Below, piece after piece: positions 1-11,800 of a DNA stretch of 64,000 bases. The notes under the pieces were generated by a model, which saw only the letters and a list, made by a program, of their open reading frames with translations, was not told where the DNA came from and did no database searches. The position numbers and the translations under genes are program-made. How positions within the stretch are numbered: the stretch's first letter is position 1; each line of letters begins with the position of its first letter. Origin of the DNA: an uncultured Methanobrevibacter sp. Lineage in GTDB: Archaea; Methanobacteriota; Methanobacteria; Methanobacteriales; Methanobacteriaceae. Where the stretch lies: assembly GCF_900314695.1 (NCBI RefSeq), contig NZ_OMWD01000022.1:10145-74144 (forward strand), written 5' to 3'.

Positions 1-2009
1 TTGCTTTTAAATCCCAGTACTTTAAGTGTTGCAATTTCCCTTTCAATTTCTGTAAATGAGAGTAATCCTAAATTATACAAAACTATGACTGCCAAAATAC
101 ATGCGAAGAGGGATAATATGTAAATTAACATCCATGCTGTTTCGGTTATTTCATCCCATCTCTTTTCAATGTCATCAAGAGTAATGGTTGATTTAAAGCC
201 CTCATATGTTTTGTTAACGTGCTGTGAAGTTATGACACTGGTTGGAGTGTAATTAAGGTTAAGTTCTTCCAATTTATTTGGGGACATGATTAAACCCTGT
301 GATATTGGGTCTGCATGGATTTTATCAATTTTTGTATTGACCCATTTGTTCGATCCCATGATGTGCCATTTAACGGTGTTTCCAATGTCTATATTTAACT
401 GGTCTGCCATTTTTTGTGAAATTGAAACTTCATCATTTCCAATTTCTATTTTATTCTCATACTTGTCTGTTGGCGTTATTAAATCCGTGCTGTTTGAAAC
501 CAGAATATTTCCCATTTTTTTCGTGTCATCTGTTTCGAGTTCAATTTTCTCCTCCATTATTTTGTCTCCGTTAACATCACTGGCTACTTTATCAATTTGG
601 GATATTGTTGCGTTGGCATCAATCATTAATTTTGAATCATAATGATTAATTTGATTATATTCCCATTCTTTTACATCATTCAGCCCATCATATAATCCAA
701 ATGCACCAATTAAAAGTGCACTACAACCCATAACACCTATAATGGTCATTACACTTCTCAATCTGTTTCTTTTTGCATCTCTATAATTCCAGCGGAAATT
801 GAATGATAGTTTTTTCCAAATCTTTAATCTTTCAATGAATCCTGAAGTTGATATTTTAGGCGCTTTGGGTTTAATGGCATCGGAAGGTTTTTCTTGTGAA
901 ATGCTTGAAATGGCACGATATGAAACTGCAAGTGAAAATATGGTCATTAAAACTATTAGATATATAAAATTCATATTTCCGGTAGGGCTCCATAAAGGTA
1001 GTTTATATGTTTTAATCATTGATGGATAGAATATTGGAGGTATTATTTTTGGTCCTAAAATCAAACCCAAAATGGAACCGGTTAAAACTAACCAGAATCC
1101 ATACGATATATAATGCTGAGTTATGGTACTATTTTTAAATCCATTGGCTTTTAATATTCCTATTTGCATTCTTTGATGTGAAATTATCCTAGTCATTGTT
1201 GTCATGAGGATTAGCATTGAAACAATGAGGAACACAACCGGGAAAATATCAGCCATCATTTTGTGTTTGGCAATTTCTTCTGAAAATTGATAAACACTTG
1301 GATGGTCTGATTGCTTAACAAATGCGCTGTAATATCCATTTAAACGATAATCTAACAATTTGTAATATGTATCGGGGGAACCCTCAAATTTAACGTTTAA
1401 AACATTGTATGGGACTGTATCTTCGGGAAATGCTTTATGGGACATATAAGCAAAGCCGATTTTATTGTAATCTTGTATCACAGAATGGTCTGATGTATGA
1501 TAAACGTATTCCGGTGAATATCCTAATCCTTTAATTTCCTTATCAATTACATACCCTTTACTTTCAAAGCTGATGCGGTCTCCGATTTTTAATCCTTTGG
1601 CATCTGCAAAGCTTTTATCAAGCCATACTCCATCACAGTCATTAATGTCCAGTGGTTTGCCTTCCAATAAATAGAATTTGGATATGGTATTGTTTTCAAC
1701 AAAGTGCAGCGTAATTTCGGGGTCATTTTCGAAGTCAGCTACTGAATCAACAACCAATTGCCTATCCATTTGTGTAGTTGGGCCTAAAAGATTCACTTGT
1801 TCCAGAAACAAATCATTCAAATAAGGTGAATAAATCCAACCATCTGCCAAGTTGGTTTCTTCATAATAATCGTTTATGTTGACTTCAAGACCTATGCATT
1901 CGCTACTTATTCCGGTAAAAACAAGAACTCCTAAAAATGCCATTAAAAAAATAGATATGAATTGGGATTTGTGTTTGAATATGTCTCTTACCATCTTTTT
2001 TCCAAGCAT
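1..2009 (-). CDS. FtsX/MacB-type ABC transporter permease (partial, 3' end off window)
   Basis: The frame is open without a stop from an ATG at 2009 to the left edge (669 codons), so the C-terminus is missing. A GGTGAG ribosome site lies 3-4 bases before the ATG. The product starts MLGKKMVRDIFKHKSQF, then has a membrane segment at about residues 15-33, an extracytoplasmic domain, three membrane segments near 253-275, 306-322 and 346-361, a fourth near 413-436 (GVMGCSALLIGAFGL), a second extracytoplasmic domain, and another segment near 626-650 followed by SFTEIEREIATLKVLGFKS, a typical FtsX-domain motif. This is the duplicated layout of large FtsX permeases. Such proteins work with an ATP-binding subunit in lipoprotein, lipid or peptide transport or in mechanotransmission; the substrate cannot be told. 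The ATPase gene is not in the window and may lie to the left, downstream of this gene. Confidence 0.88.
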   Translation of the reverse strand, partial: MLGKKMVRDIFKHKSQFISIFLMAFLGVLVFTGISSECIGLEVNINDYYEETNLADGWIYSPYLNDLFLEQVNLLGPTTQMDRQLVVDSVADFENDPEITLHFVENNTISKFYLLEGKPLDINDCDGVWLDKSFADAKGLKIGDRISFESKGYVIDKEIKGLGYSPEYVYHTSDHSVIQDYNKIGFAYMSHKAFPEDTVPYNVLNVKFEGSPDTYYKLLDYRLNGYYSAFVKQSDHPSVYQFSEEIAKHKMMADIFPVVFLIVSMLILMTTMTRIISHQRMQIGILKANGFKNSTITQHYISYGFWLVLTGSILGLILGPKIIPPIFYPSMIKTYKLPLWSPTGNMNFIYLIVLMTIFSLAVSYRAISSISQEKPSDAIKPKAPKISTSGFIERLKIWKKLSFNFRWNYRDAKRNRLRSVMTIIGVMGCSALLIGAFGLYDGLNDVKEWEYNQINHYDSKLMIDANATISQIDKVASDVNGDKIMEEKIELETDDTKKMGNILVSNSTDLITPTDKYENKIEIGNDEVSISQKMADQLNIDIGNTVKWHIMGSNKWVNTKIDKIHADPISQGLIMSPNKLEELNLNYTPTSVITSQHVNKTYEGFKSTITLDDIEKRWDEITETAWMLIYILSLFACILAVIVLYNLGLLSFTEIEREIATLKVLGFKS

Positions 2010-2811
2010 TTACTCACCATTATACTACTTTCAATTTGAATATTTAATTATGTTCACTTTCCCGTTTTTATATTGAGTTACACTAATTTGCAGTTGTATT
2101 CTGATTGCTGATATATATTTAAGCAAATTCGAATCAATACGGTTGTTTTTGAATTGAATCTCATTTCATTATATAAGTCATTGTTGTTGATTAGCAATTA
2201 TATTTCTTATTGTCTTGGTTAGTGAATTATGAATTCTTAAAAATATTTAAAATGGTTAAATTGTTTAAACAGAGTGTTTTTGGAACCATTTCATTTTCAT
2301 TCATAAATCCTGATTCATATTAGCTATTCTTTTGAAATGGATTATTCGATTCATGATTTTGTTTAGATTGAGATTCAAAATATCATACATTAATTGTTAA
2401 ATTTTATTATATCTCACATCATATATTAATTATTATTTTTTTCAATAGTTTTAGTTCAATCATTTAGTCGTAGCGAAAATATAAGGCCTATTATTGCGGG
2501 TACATGACTCTTTTCATTTCATCTGTGGGATTTTGTCAACTATTTTTTCTTTAATACTTGTTTCATTTTGTAATTCTTTCACATCTGTTGTTTGCTCAAG
2601 CGATTCTTAATATTCTTTAGACCAGATGCGGATGTGAAAAATTTCATCATTTGGCAACAGGTTGTGATTCCAGTTGAACCAATATTAGTTTGTTCATTAT
2701 AACACCTATCTTTTTTTACTAAATAATAATAATAATTTTTTTTTTAGATAAATTATTTATTAGATAGTTTTAATAATATTTATTAGTTAATGAATTTGAA
2801 GGTTTGATAAA
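2010..2811. other. Long A+T-rich intergenic region between divergent permease and NRPS genes
   Basis: I see no convincing gene in these 802 bases on either strand. The region separates two divergently transcribed genes, so it must hold both promoters. On the permease side an A/T run near 2112-2124 reads CTTAAATATATAT on the minus strand and is a candidate TATA box. On the NRPS side an ATAATAATAATAATTTTTTTTTT tract at about 2724-2746 is followed by AAATTATTTATTAG (2751-2764), a weak TATA candidate. The NRPS ribosome site is poor (GAAGGTTTG about 9 bases before the ATG). Confidence 0.5.
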
Positions 2812-5800
2812 ATGGATGATAAAACAAATGATTTTTTAAGTGAATATTTGTCAGAATTATGTCTGGATTTTGATGAATCAACTTTAATTTCTTCAAATAA
2901 AAATGGAGAAAAAGAAAAAGGTATAATCGTAAAATCAGAATATGAATTTAAAAAAGAAAATTTAGTTGAATTTACCAAATCCAATTCAATTTCAATCAAT
3001 GAGATTTTATTGGCAAGTTTAACATTAACACTTAATAAATTTAATTTTTCCGATGAAATTTTAATTTTCAATCAAAATAATATTCCATTTGCAGCTAAAT
3101 TTGAAAACAGACAAATTTACATTAGGGAATTTCTAGAGAATATTCATGAGAACTATATTAAAACGTTGGAGTTCGATGAATATTGCAGTAATGATGATTT
3201 TCTTTTAAAGCCGGAATTTTATTATTCGTTTGGTGATGATTTAAAATCAGATGAAGACTATTCCAATTATTTAAGCATTGTTGAAAATGATAAAACTGTT
3301 TTGTTGTCATTATTTTACAATAATGAATTATATACAAAGGAATTCATTGATTTATTCTTATCAAGCCTTGAAAAAATCGTTGAAGAAATAGTTAATGCTA
3401 ATATTGATAAAACAAATATCTGCGACATTGCCATTGTAGGCGAAAATGAAAATGTTGTCTTCAGCGAAGTTGAATTGCCTTTGATTCACAAACGCTTTGA
3501 AAAGCAGGCAATGGAGAATGGTGATGAAACTGCTCTTGTTGCAAGTGATGCCACATTGACTTACAAGCAATTGGATGAAAAAGCAAATGTTATTGCAAAT
3601 GCTTTAATAGATAAAGGAGTCAAACCGAAAAGTAATGTTTTAGTAATGCTTTCAAGGGACAGTAATTTGATTGCTTCCATTTTGGGTATCCTTAAAGCGG
3701 GTTGTGCCTTCATTCCGATTGATCCTGAATATCCTCAGGAGAGAATAAATTATATTTATGAAAACAGTCAGGCGGATTATATTATTGCCAATGAATCTGG
3801 AGAAAAATCTTTAGACATTGAAGAACTGCTTAAAGAAGGCAATTCAGAAAATCCTAACGTTAATGTTGATCCTGATGATTTGGCATATATGATTTATACT
3901 TCAGGCTCAACCGGTAATCCTAAAGGTGTGATGATCGGTCATGAAAACATTTGTAATCAGGTTTCAAATCCTAAATCCACTTATGATAGCTTGCTTTGTA
4001 TTACAACTATCTCTTTTGATGTGTCTGTTGATGACATATTGACATCTCTCTCAAATGGGTTGAAATTGATATTGGCTGATGATGTTCAAATCAAAAATAT
4101 TCCTGCTTTAATCAAGTTAATTGATGAAAATCAACCTGAAATTTTAGATATTACTCCTTCAAGACTTGCTTCTTATCTTGAGGTTAAAGAATTCTGTAAT
4201 GTTATATCCTGCATAAAGTGTTTTTTCATTGGAGGAGAGAAATTTTCAGCAAAAGTTTATGAAGATTTAAGAAAATACAGTGATGCGGTTGTCTATAACA
4301 GTTACGGTCCAACAGAAACAACAATCACCTCAAACAACAAAGAAGTCACAGATGTAAACGATTTGACTGTGGGTCCTCCTTTAACCAATTATGTCACTGA
4401 TGTTCGTGATATTGATGGAAAATTGGTTCCTAATGGTGTAATGGGTGAATTGTACATTGGAGGTGTGAGTGTCGGAAAAGGATATTACAACATGCCTGAA
4501 AAAACTGAAGAGGTTTTCCTGACTATCAATGACATTCCGTATTACAGGAGTGGGGACTATGCTATTGAACTTCCAAATGGTGAAATCGATATTAAAGGAA
4601 GAATTGACAATCAGATTAAACTCAGAGGTTTAAGAATAGAAATTGGTGAAATTGAAACCAATATTGGTCAATATCCAGATATAAGGCAGGCGGTTGTTGT
4701 AATTAAAGAGATTAACAATAATGAACATTTATGTGCATATTACACTGCTAACTGTGAAATTGACAGTGATGACTTAAAAGAGTTTTTAAAAGATCGTCTT
4801 ACTCGTTATATGGTTCCAACCGTGTTCATGCAGCTAGATGAAATGCCGCAAACACCAAACGGTAAAACTGACCTGAAACAACTGCCAGCACCACAACTTA
4901 GATTGTCATTTACACTCCCTGAAACTGAAACTGAAATAATCTTGCATGAAATTGCTTCATCCATCAGCAAAACAAAGGAATTCGGTACTACTGATGATTT
5001 GTATGCTGTCGGATTTACTTCATTGTCACTGATGAAATTAAATGCAAAGATTTATGAGGAAATGGGTGTTAATTTAGATATTATTTCATTATTGAATGAT
5101 CCTACAATCAAAAATATTGCAAACGAAATAGAAAACAATGATATTCTAGATTTGAATAGGCTAATAGAATCATCTAAGGACATGGTTTATTATCCATTGA
5201 CAGAAAATCAGATGGGAATCTATTATGAGTGCATTCAAAGTGGTAATGTTGCACAATATAATCTCCCGTCAATCATAAGATTTGACAGTGAAGTTGATGC
5301 GGATAGATTGTGTGATGCTATCATTAAGACAATTGATGCATATCCTTATCTTAAAACCAGAATTGTTACACAAAAAGGTAAAGTGATGCTGAAACGTGAT
5401 GATTCAATAGATATTGATGATATTCCAATTGTTGATGTTGATAATATTTCTGATAGTGAAATCGAAAAAGAAAATCTTAAACTTTTTGATTTGCATAATG
5501 ACCAGTTATTTAGATTTAAAATCTATAAAACTCCTAGTGAAACAATTTTATTCTCAGATGTCCACCATATAATTTCCGATGGTGAATCTTTGGATAAGTT
5601 GTTTACAAATATTTCCAATGCCTATCAGGGAATTGAAATTGAAAAAGAATCAATCAATGGTTACATTAACAGTATAATTGAAAGTGAGAATGAAAACAGT
5701 GAAAAATATCAATTGTCTAGAGAATTCTTCCAGGATAAATTAACTCAAGAAGTTGATTCGACTGTATTGACTCCTAATTTGAATGGTAATTTTGAAGAAG

Positions 5801-8800
5801 GAATTTTAAAATCAATTTCCAAAAATATCGACCCTGAATTGGTTAATAGGTTTTGCAGTGAAAACAGGATAACTCCTAATGTCTTATTCATGGCAATAAC
5901 TATGCTGAACTTGAATAAGTATTCATTCAATGACAAAACATTGATTACAACTATTTTCAATGGAAGATCAAATTCATCCTACCTCAACACACAGGCATTG
6001 CTAGTTAAAACACTCCCAATTGTTTCAATCAATGATGATAGGACATTATCATTTAAAGAATATTTAAATTCAGTCAATGATATCTGGATGGAAACCATTA
6101 ATCATTCTGATTATTCTTATACTAAGATTTCTGAAGAGTTTGGATTGAAACCAGAGTTTTTCTATGCATACAATAATCTTGATGCTGAAGAAATTGAGAT
6201 TAATGGTAAAACTTATAAAGTCAAGTATTTGAATTCACTTGAAGTTAACTATAAAATATCTTTGGATGTTAATGAAACCAAAGATAATATTGAATTGTTT
6301 ATCCAATATAATGACCAATTGTACAGTGATGATTACATTGACACATTCTTAAATTGCATAATTGATGTATTAAATCAATTAATTGAAGAGGATATTGAAA
6401 AATTAAGCATTGGTGAAATAGAATTGGGTGAAAGTAAAGAGACACCTATATTCACGCCTGTCGATATGCCGATTTTACATAAACGCTTTGAAAAACAGGT
6501 GGTTGACAAAGGTGATGAAACTGCTATTGTTGCAAGTGATGCTACATTGACTTACAAGCAATTGGATGAAAAAGCAAATGTTATTGCAAATGCTTTAATA
6601 GATAAAGGAGTCAAGCCGAAAAGCAATGTTTTGGTAATGCTTTCAAGGGACAGTAATTTGATTGCTTCCATTTTGGGTATCCTTAAAGCGGGCTGTGCAT
6701 TCATTCCGATTGATCCTGAATATCCTCAGGAGAGAATAAATTATATTTATGAAAACAGTAATGCGGATTATATTATTGCCAATGAATCTGGAGAAAATTC
6801 TTTAGATATTGAAGAACTTCTTAAAGATGGTAATTCGGAAAATCCTGATGTTAATGTTGATTCTGATGATTTGGCATATATGATTTATACTTCAGGATCC
6901 ACAGGTAATCCTAAAGGTGTAATGATTTGTCATAAAAACATCTGTAATCAGGCTCAAAATCCTAAATCCACTTATGATAGTTTGCTTTGTATTACAACTA
7001 TCTCTTTTGACGTGTCTGTTGATGACATATTGACATCTCTTTCAAATGGGTTGAAATTGGTATTGGCTGATGATGTTCAAATCAAAAATGTTCCTGAGCT
7101 TATCAAATTGATTGATGAGAATAAACCTGAAGTTTTAGAAATTACTCCTTCAAGGCTTGCTTCTTATCTTGAGGTAAAAGACTTCTGCAAGGTTATATCA
7201 TGCTTAAAGAGTATTTTCCTTGGTGGAGAGCAGTTTTCAGCTAAAGTTTATGAAGATTTGAGAAAATACTGTGATGCGGTTATTTATAATAGTTATGGTC
7301 CAACTGAAACAACAATCACCTCAAACAACAAAGAGGTCACTGATATGCATGATTTGACTGTTGGTCCTCCTTTAACCAATTATGTTACTGATGTTCGTGA
7401 TATTGATGGCAAATTGCTTCCTAATGGTGTAATGGGCGAATTATACATTGGTGGTACTGGTGTAGGTAAAGGATACTACAACCTGCCAGAAAAAACTGAA
7501 GAGGTTTTCCTGACTATCAATGGCATTCCATATTACAGAAGTGGGGACTATGCTATTGAACTTCCAAATGGTGAAATCGATATTAAAGGAAGAATCGACA
7601 ATCAGATTAAACTCAGAGGATTAAGGATTGAAATAGGTGAAATTGAAACCAATATTGGTCAATATCAAGATATAATGCAGGCTGTTGTTGTAATTAAAGA
7701 GATTAACAATGCTGATCATTTATGTGCATATTACACCGCTAATTGTGAGATTGACACTGATGATTTAAAAGAGTTTTTAAAAGACAGGCTTACTAATTAT
7801 ATGGTTCCGACCGTGTTCATGCAACTTGATGAGATGCCGCAAACACCAAACGGCAAGACTGACTTGAAACAACTGCCTGAACCTCAACTTAAATTGGCTT
7901 TGGTGATGCCTGAAACTGAAACAGAAGAAAAATTATATGATATCGTTTCATCCCTTGTAGATGTTGATGAATTTGGTGTTACAGATGATTTATACGCTAT
8001 TGGTTTTACTTCATTGACCTTAATGAAATTAAATTCCATAATCTATGAGAAAATGGGTGCTAATTTAGACGTTTCCATATTGTTCAATGAGCCAACAGTT
8101 AAAAACTTTGCAATAGAAATTGATAATTCATCTGAAAAAGAGGCAGGTCTTCAAAAGATTATTGAATCAGCTAAAGGCATGGAGTATTATCCATTGACTG
8201 AAAATCAATTGGGTATTTACTATGAATGTAAGCAAAATCCTGATGTGATTAAGTATACAATGCCTACAACAGTAAAATTTGGCAGTGATGTTGATGCAAA
8301 TAAACTTAAACAAGCAATTGTTGATACTATTGAAGCCCACCCATATCTTAAAACAAGAATTGTAAATCATGATGGTGAATTAAAACAGAAAAGATGTGAT
8401 GATGCACCAATAGATGATATTGAAATTGTTAAAGTCGATAGCATTAGTGATGAAGACATTGTTAGAAATGACGTTGGCCCAATCTCAATAGAGGATAATC
8501 AATTGTTCAAATTCAAAATATACGAAACCCCTGATGAAGTTGTATTATTCACAGATTTCCACCATATAATTACTGACGGAGTATCGCAAAACAATTTATT
8601 TAGAGATATAGCAGATATCTATGAAAATAGAGATATGTCTGAAGAAATAATCGATGGTTATGTTTACAGTATTCTGGAAAAAGATGCTGAAAATAGTGAA
8701 ATATATCAATCAGCAGAGGCATTTTTCGATGATAAGTTAACTCAGGGAATAGAATCCACAGTTCTAACTCCAGACCTTAATGGAAATCCTGATGAGGGTA

Positions 8801-11800
8801 AAATAAAAAATGTTTCTGATACTATTGATTCAGAGTTAATTGATGAGTTCTGTAATGATAATTCCATAAGTAAAAATGCTTTGTTTATCGCAACTACCAT
8901 TTTAAATCTAAACAAATTCACATTTAGTGACAAAACATTAATAACAACAATATTCAATGGAAGATCAAGTCCAAGTTATTTCAATACTCAAGGATTTTTG
9001 GTAAAAACTGTTCCGTTTATAATCAATAATGAAAACCGGCATGTGTCAGTCAGAGATTTCATTAGATCTATTGACAAAACTTGGAAAGAAACCTTAAGAA
9101 ATACTGCATATCCATATATTAAAATTGCTGAGAAATATCAATTAAAACCTGAATTCTTCTATAATTATCATGAATTCCTGGAATCAGATGAAATTATAAT
9201 AAACAATAGGGAGTACATTCCGCAGGAGTTAGCCGGGTTTGATATGGTTACAGTTGAATCTAAAATCAATTTGGCTATTTATGATAATGGTGATGAATTT
9301 AATGTTATCATGGAATATAATGACCAGCTATACAGTGAAGATTATGTTAGGACATTCATACAATCCATGAAAAACATTTTAGTCCAATTCCTAGAAAATG
9401 ATATTGACAGTTGCAGAATCTGTGATGTAAAATTAAAAGATGATGTTGAATCACATGAATTTATCGATGTGGAAATTCCATTTATCCATAAACGCTTTGA
9501 AAAACAGGTTGATGAAACTCCTGAAAACATTGCATTAGCTGCATGTGATGGTTCATTTACATATAGTGAACTTAATCAAAAAGCAAATCGTGTTGCTAAT
9601 GCCCTTATAGACAGAGGAATCAAAGCTAACAGTAATGTGTTGGTAATGCTTCCACGGGACAGCAAGCTTATTTCAGCCATTTTGGGTGTTTTAAAGGCAG
9701 GATGTGCATTCATACCTATTGATATAAACTACCCTAAAGGCAGGATTGATTATATTTTCGAAAACAGCCAGGCAGATTATTTAATAGCTGATGGAGTTAT
9801 TGAAAATTCAATCGATATTAATGAATTGCTCGAAGAGGCAAATACCTCAAATCCTCAAGTTGAAATTAATCCGGATGATTTGGCTTATATGATTTACACT
9901 TCAGGTTCTACAGGAAATCCTAAGGGAGTAATGACCAGCCATATGAATATTACAAATCTGTTCTCAAAAAGTGAGGATAGTGTAATTTATAATGCATATT
10001 CAAAAATGAAAAAGACTCTTGCCCTTTCAACTGTATCTTTTGATGCATTTTTACTTGATTTCATGCCATTAACCTTCGGTTTGGAAATGGTGTTGGCTAA
10101 CGATAGTGAAATAAAAAATATTAAGGAATTGGCGGAGTTAGTTAAAAGAGAAAAACCGGATTCACTTACATTTTCCGCACCATCAAGATTTAAACAATAT
10201 TTGGAATATGAAGAATTTGCCAATCAAGTACCTAACTTCAAGTATATTGGTGTTGGGGGAGAAATGGTACCTCAAGACCTAATTTCACGACTTTTAGAGT
10301 ACTCTAATTTAGAAGTGTACAATATTTACGGTCCAACTGAAACAACAGTAACATGTAATGCTCATAAGCTTACCACTGCTGAAAATATAACTGTTGGAAA
10401 AGCTCTGCACAATTGCATAACTGAAGTTAGGGATATTGACGGTAAATTGCTGCCTTATGGTGTAATGGGGGAATTGTACATTGGGGGTAAAGGTGTATCT
10501 AGAGGATACTATAATATGGAAGAAAAAACCAAAGAGGTATTCCTGTATATTAATGATATTCCATATTATAGAAGTGGAGACTATGCTATTGAACTTCCAA
10601 ATGAAGAATTAGTAATAAAAGGAAGAATTGACAATCAAATTAAATTGAGAGGATTGAGAATAGAACTCGGTGAAATTGAATCCAATATTGCCAAATTCCC
10701 ACATATTAAACAGATTGCTGTTGTAATTGAGAAAATCAATAATGTTGAACATTTATGTGCTTATTTCACAGCCGATGAAGAAATAGATATAAATCTATTG
10801 AAAAGGTATTTGGGAAATAAATTAACTGAATATATGGTTCCAACTGTATTTATGCAGCTTGATGAGATGCCAATATCTCCAAATGGTAAAACAGATATTA
10901 AAAGACTTCCAAAACCAAAATTAAATCTAGATTATGTTGAAGCTGAAGGCGAAACTGAAGAAAAATTAGTTGAGCTTGTTGCATCCATTGCCAATACAAA
11001 TAAATTTGGTACTACAGATGATTTATATGAATTGGGTTTCTCTTCTTTAACATTAATGAAATTAAACTCAATGATTTTCAATGAAATGAATGTGAATATT
11101 GATGTAACGTCATTGTTCACAAATCCAACAATAAAATCGCTTGCAGATAAAATTGACAATAACATAGAATCTGAAATAGATGTGGATGAAATTATTGAAA
11201 CTGCAAAAGATATGGAATATTTCCCATTGACCTCAAACCAAATGGGAATTTACTATGAGTGTTTGCAAACTGAAAAAATCAAATATACAATGCCTTTTGC
11301 AATAAGGTTTAAAAGCAGTGTTGATCCTAGTAAACTTAAAGATGCTGTTATTAAAACTGTTGATGCACATCCATATCTCAAAACAAGAATTATTAATAGG
11401 GATGGCGGAGAAATATTCCAAAAAAGATGCGATGATGCTGAAATTGAAGAAATAGAAATTGTTGAAATAGATTCCATTAGTAATGAAGAAATAATGGAGA
11501 GGGACATAAAACCTATTCCATTAGACAATAATCAATTATTTAGATTTAAAATCTATAAAACACCAACAGAAACAATATTATTCATTGATTTCCATCATAT
11601 TATTACTGATGGGGTATCTCTGGGCATTTTCTTCAATGATTTGACCAAAGCATATAACAATGAAGAAATCGAAGCTGAAATAATTAATGGATTTGAATAT
11701 AGTTTGATTGAAGAGAAAGCATCTGTTAGTGAAGTTTCTGAGAAATTCTTCAAAAAACAATTTAGCCAAGACATTGAATCAACAGTTTTAACTCCAAATA

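Noticed and set aside
286..2076. Plus-strand open frames opposite the permease
   Set aside because: They are shadows of the minus-strand permease, which has clear membrane segments and FtsX motifs through the whole stretch.
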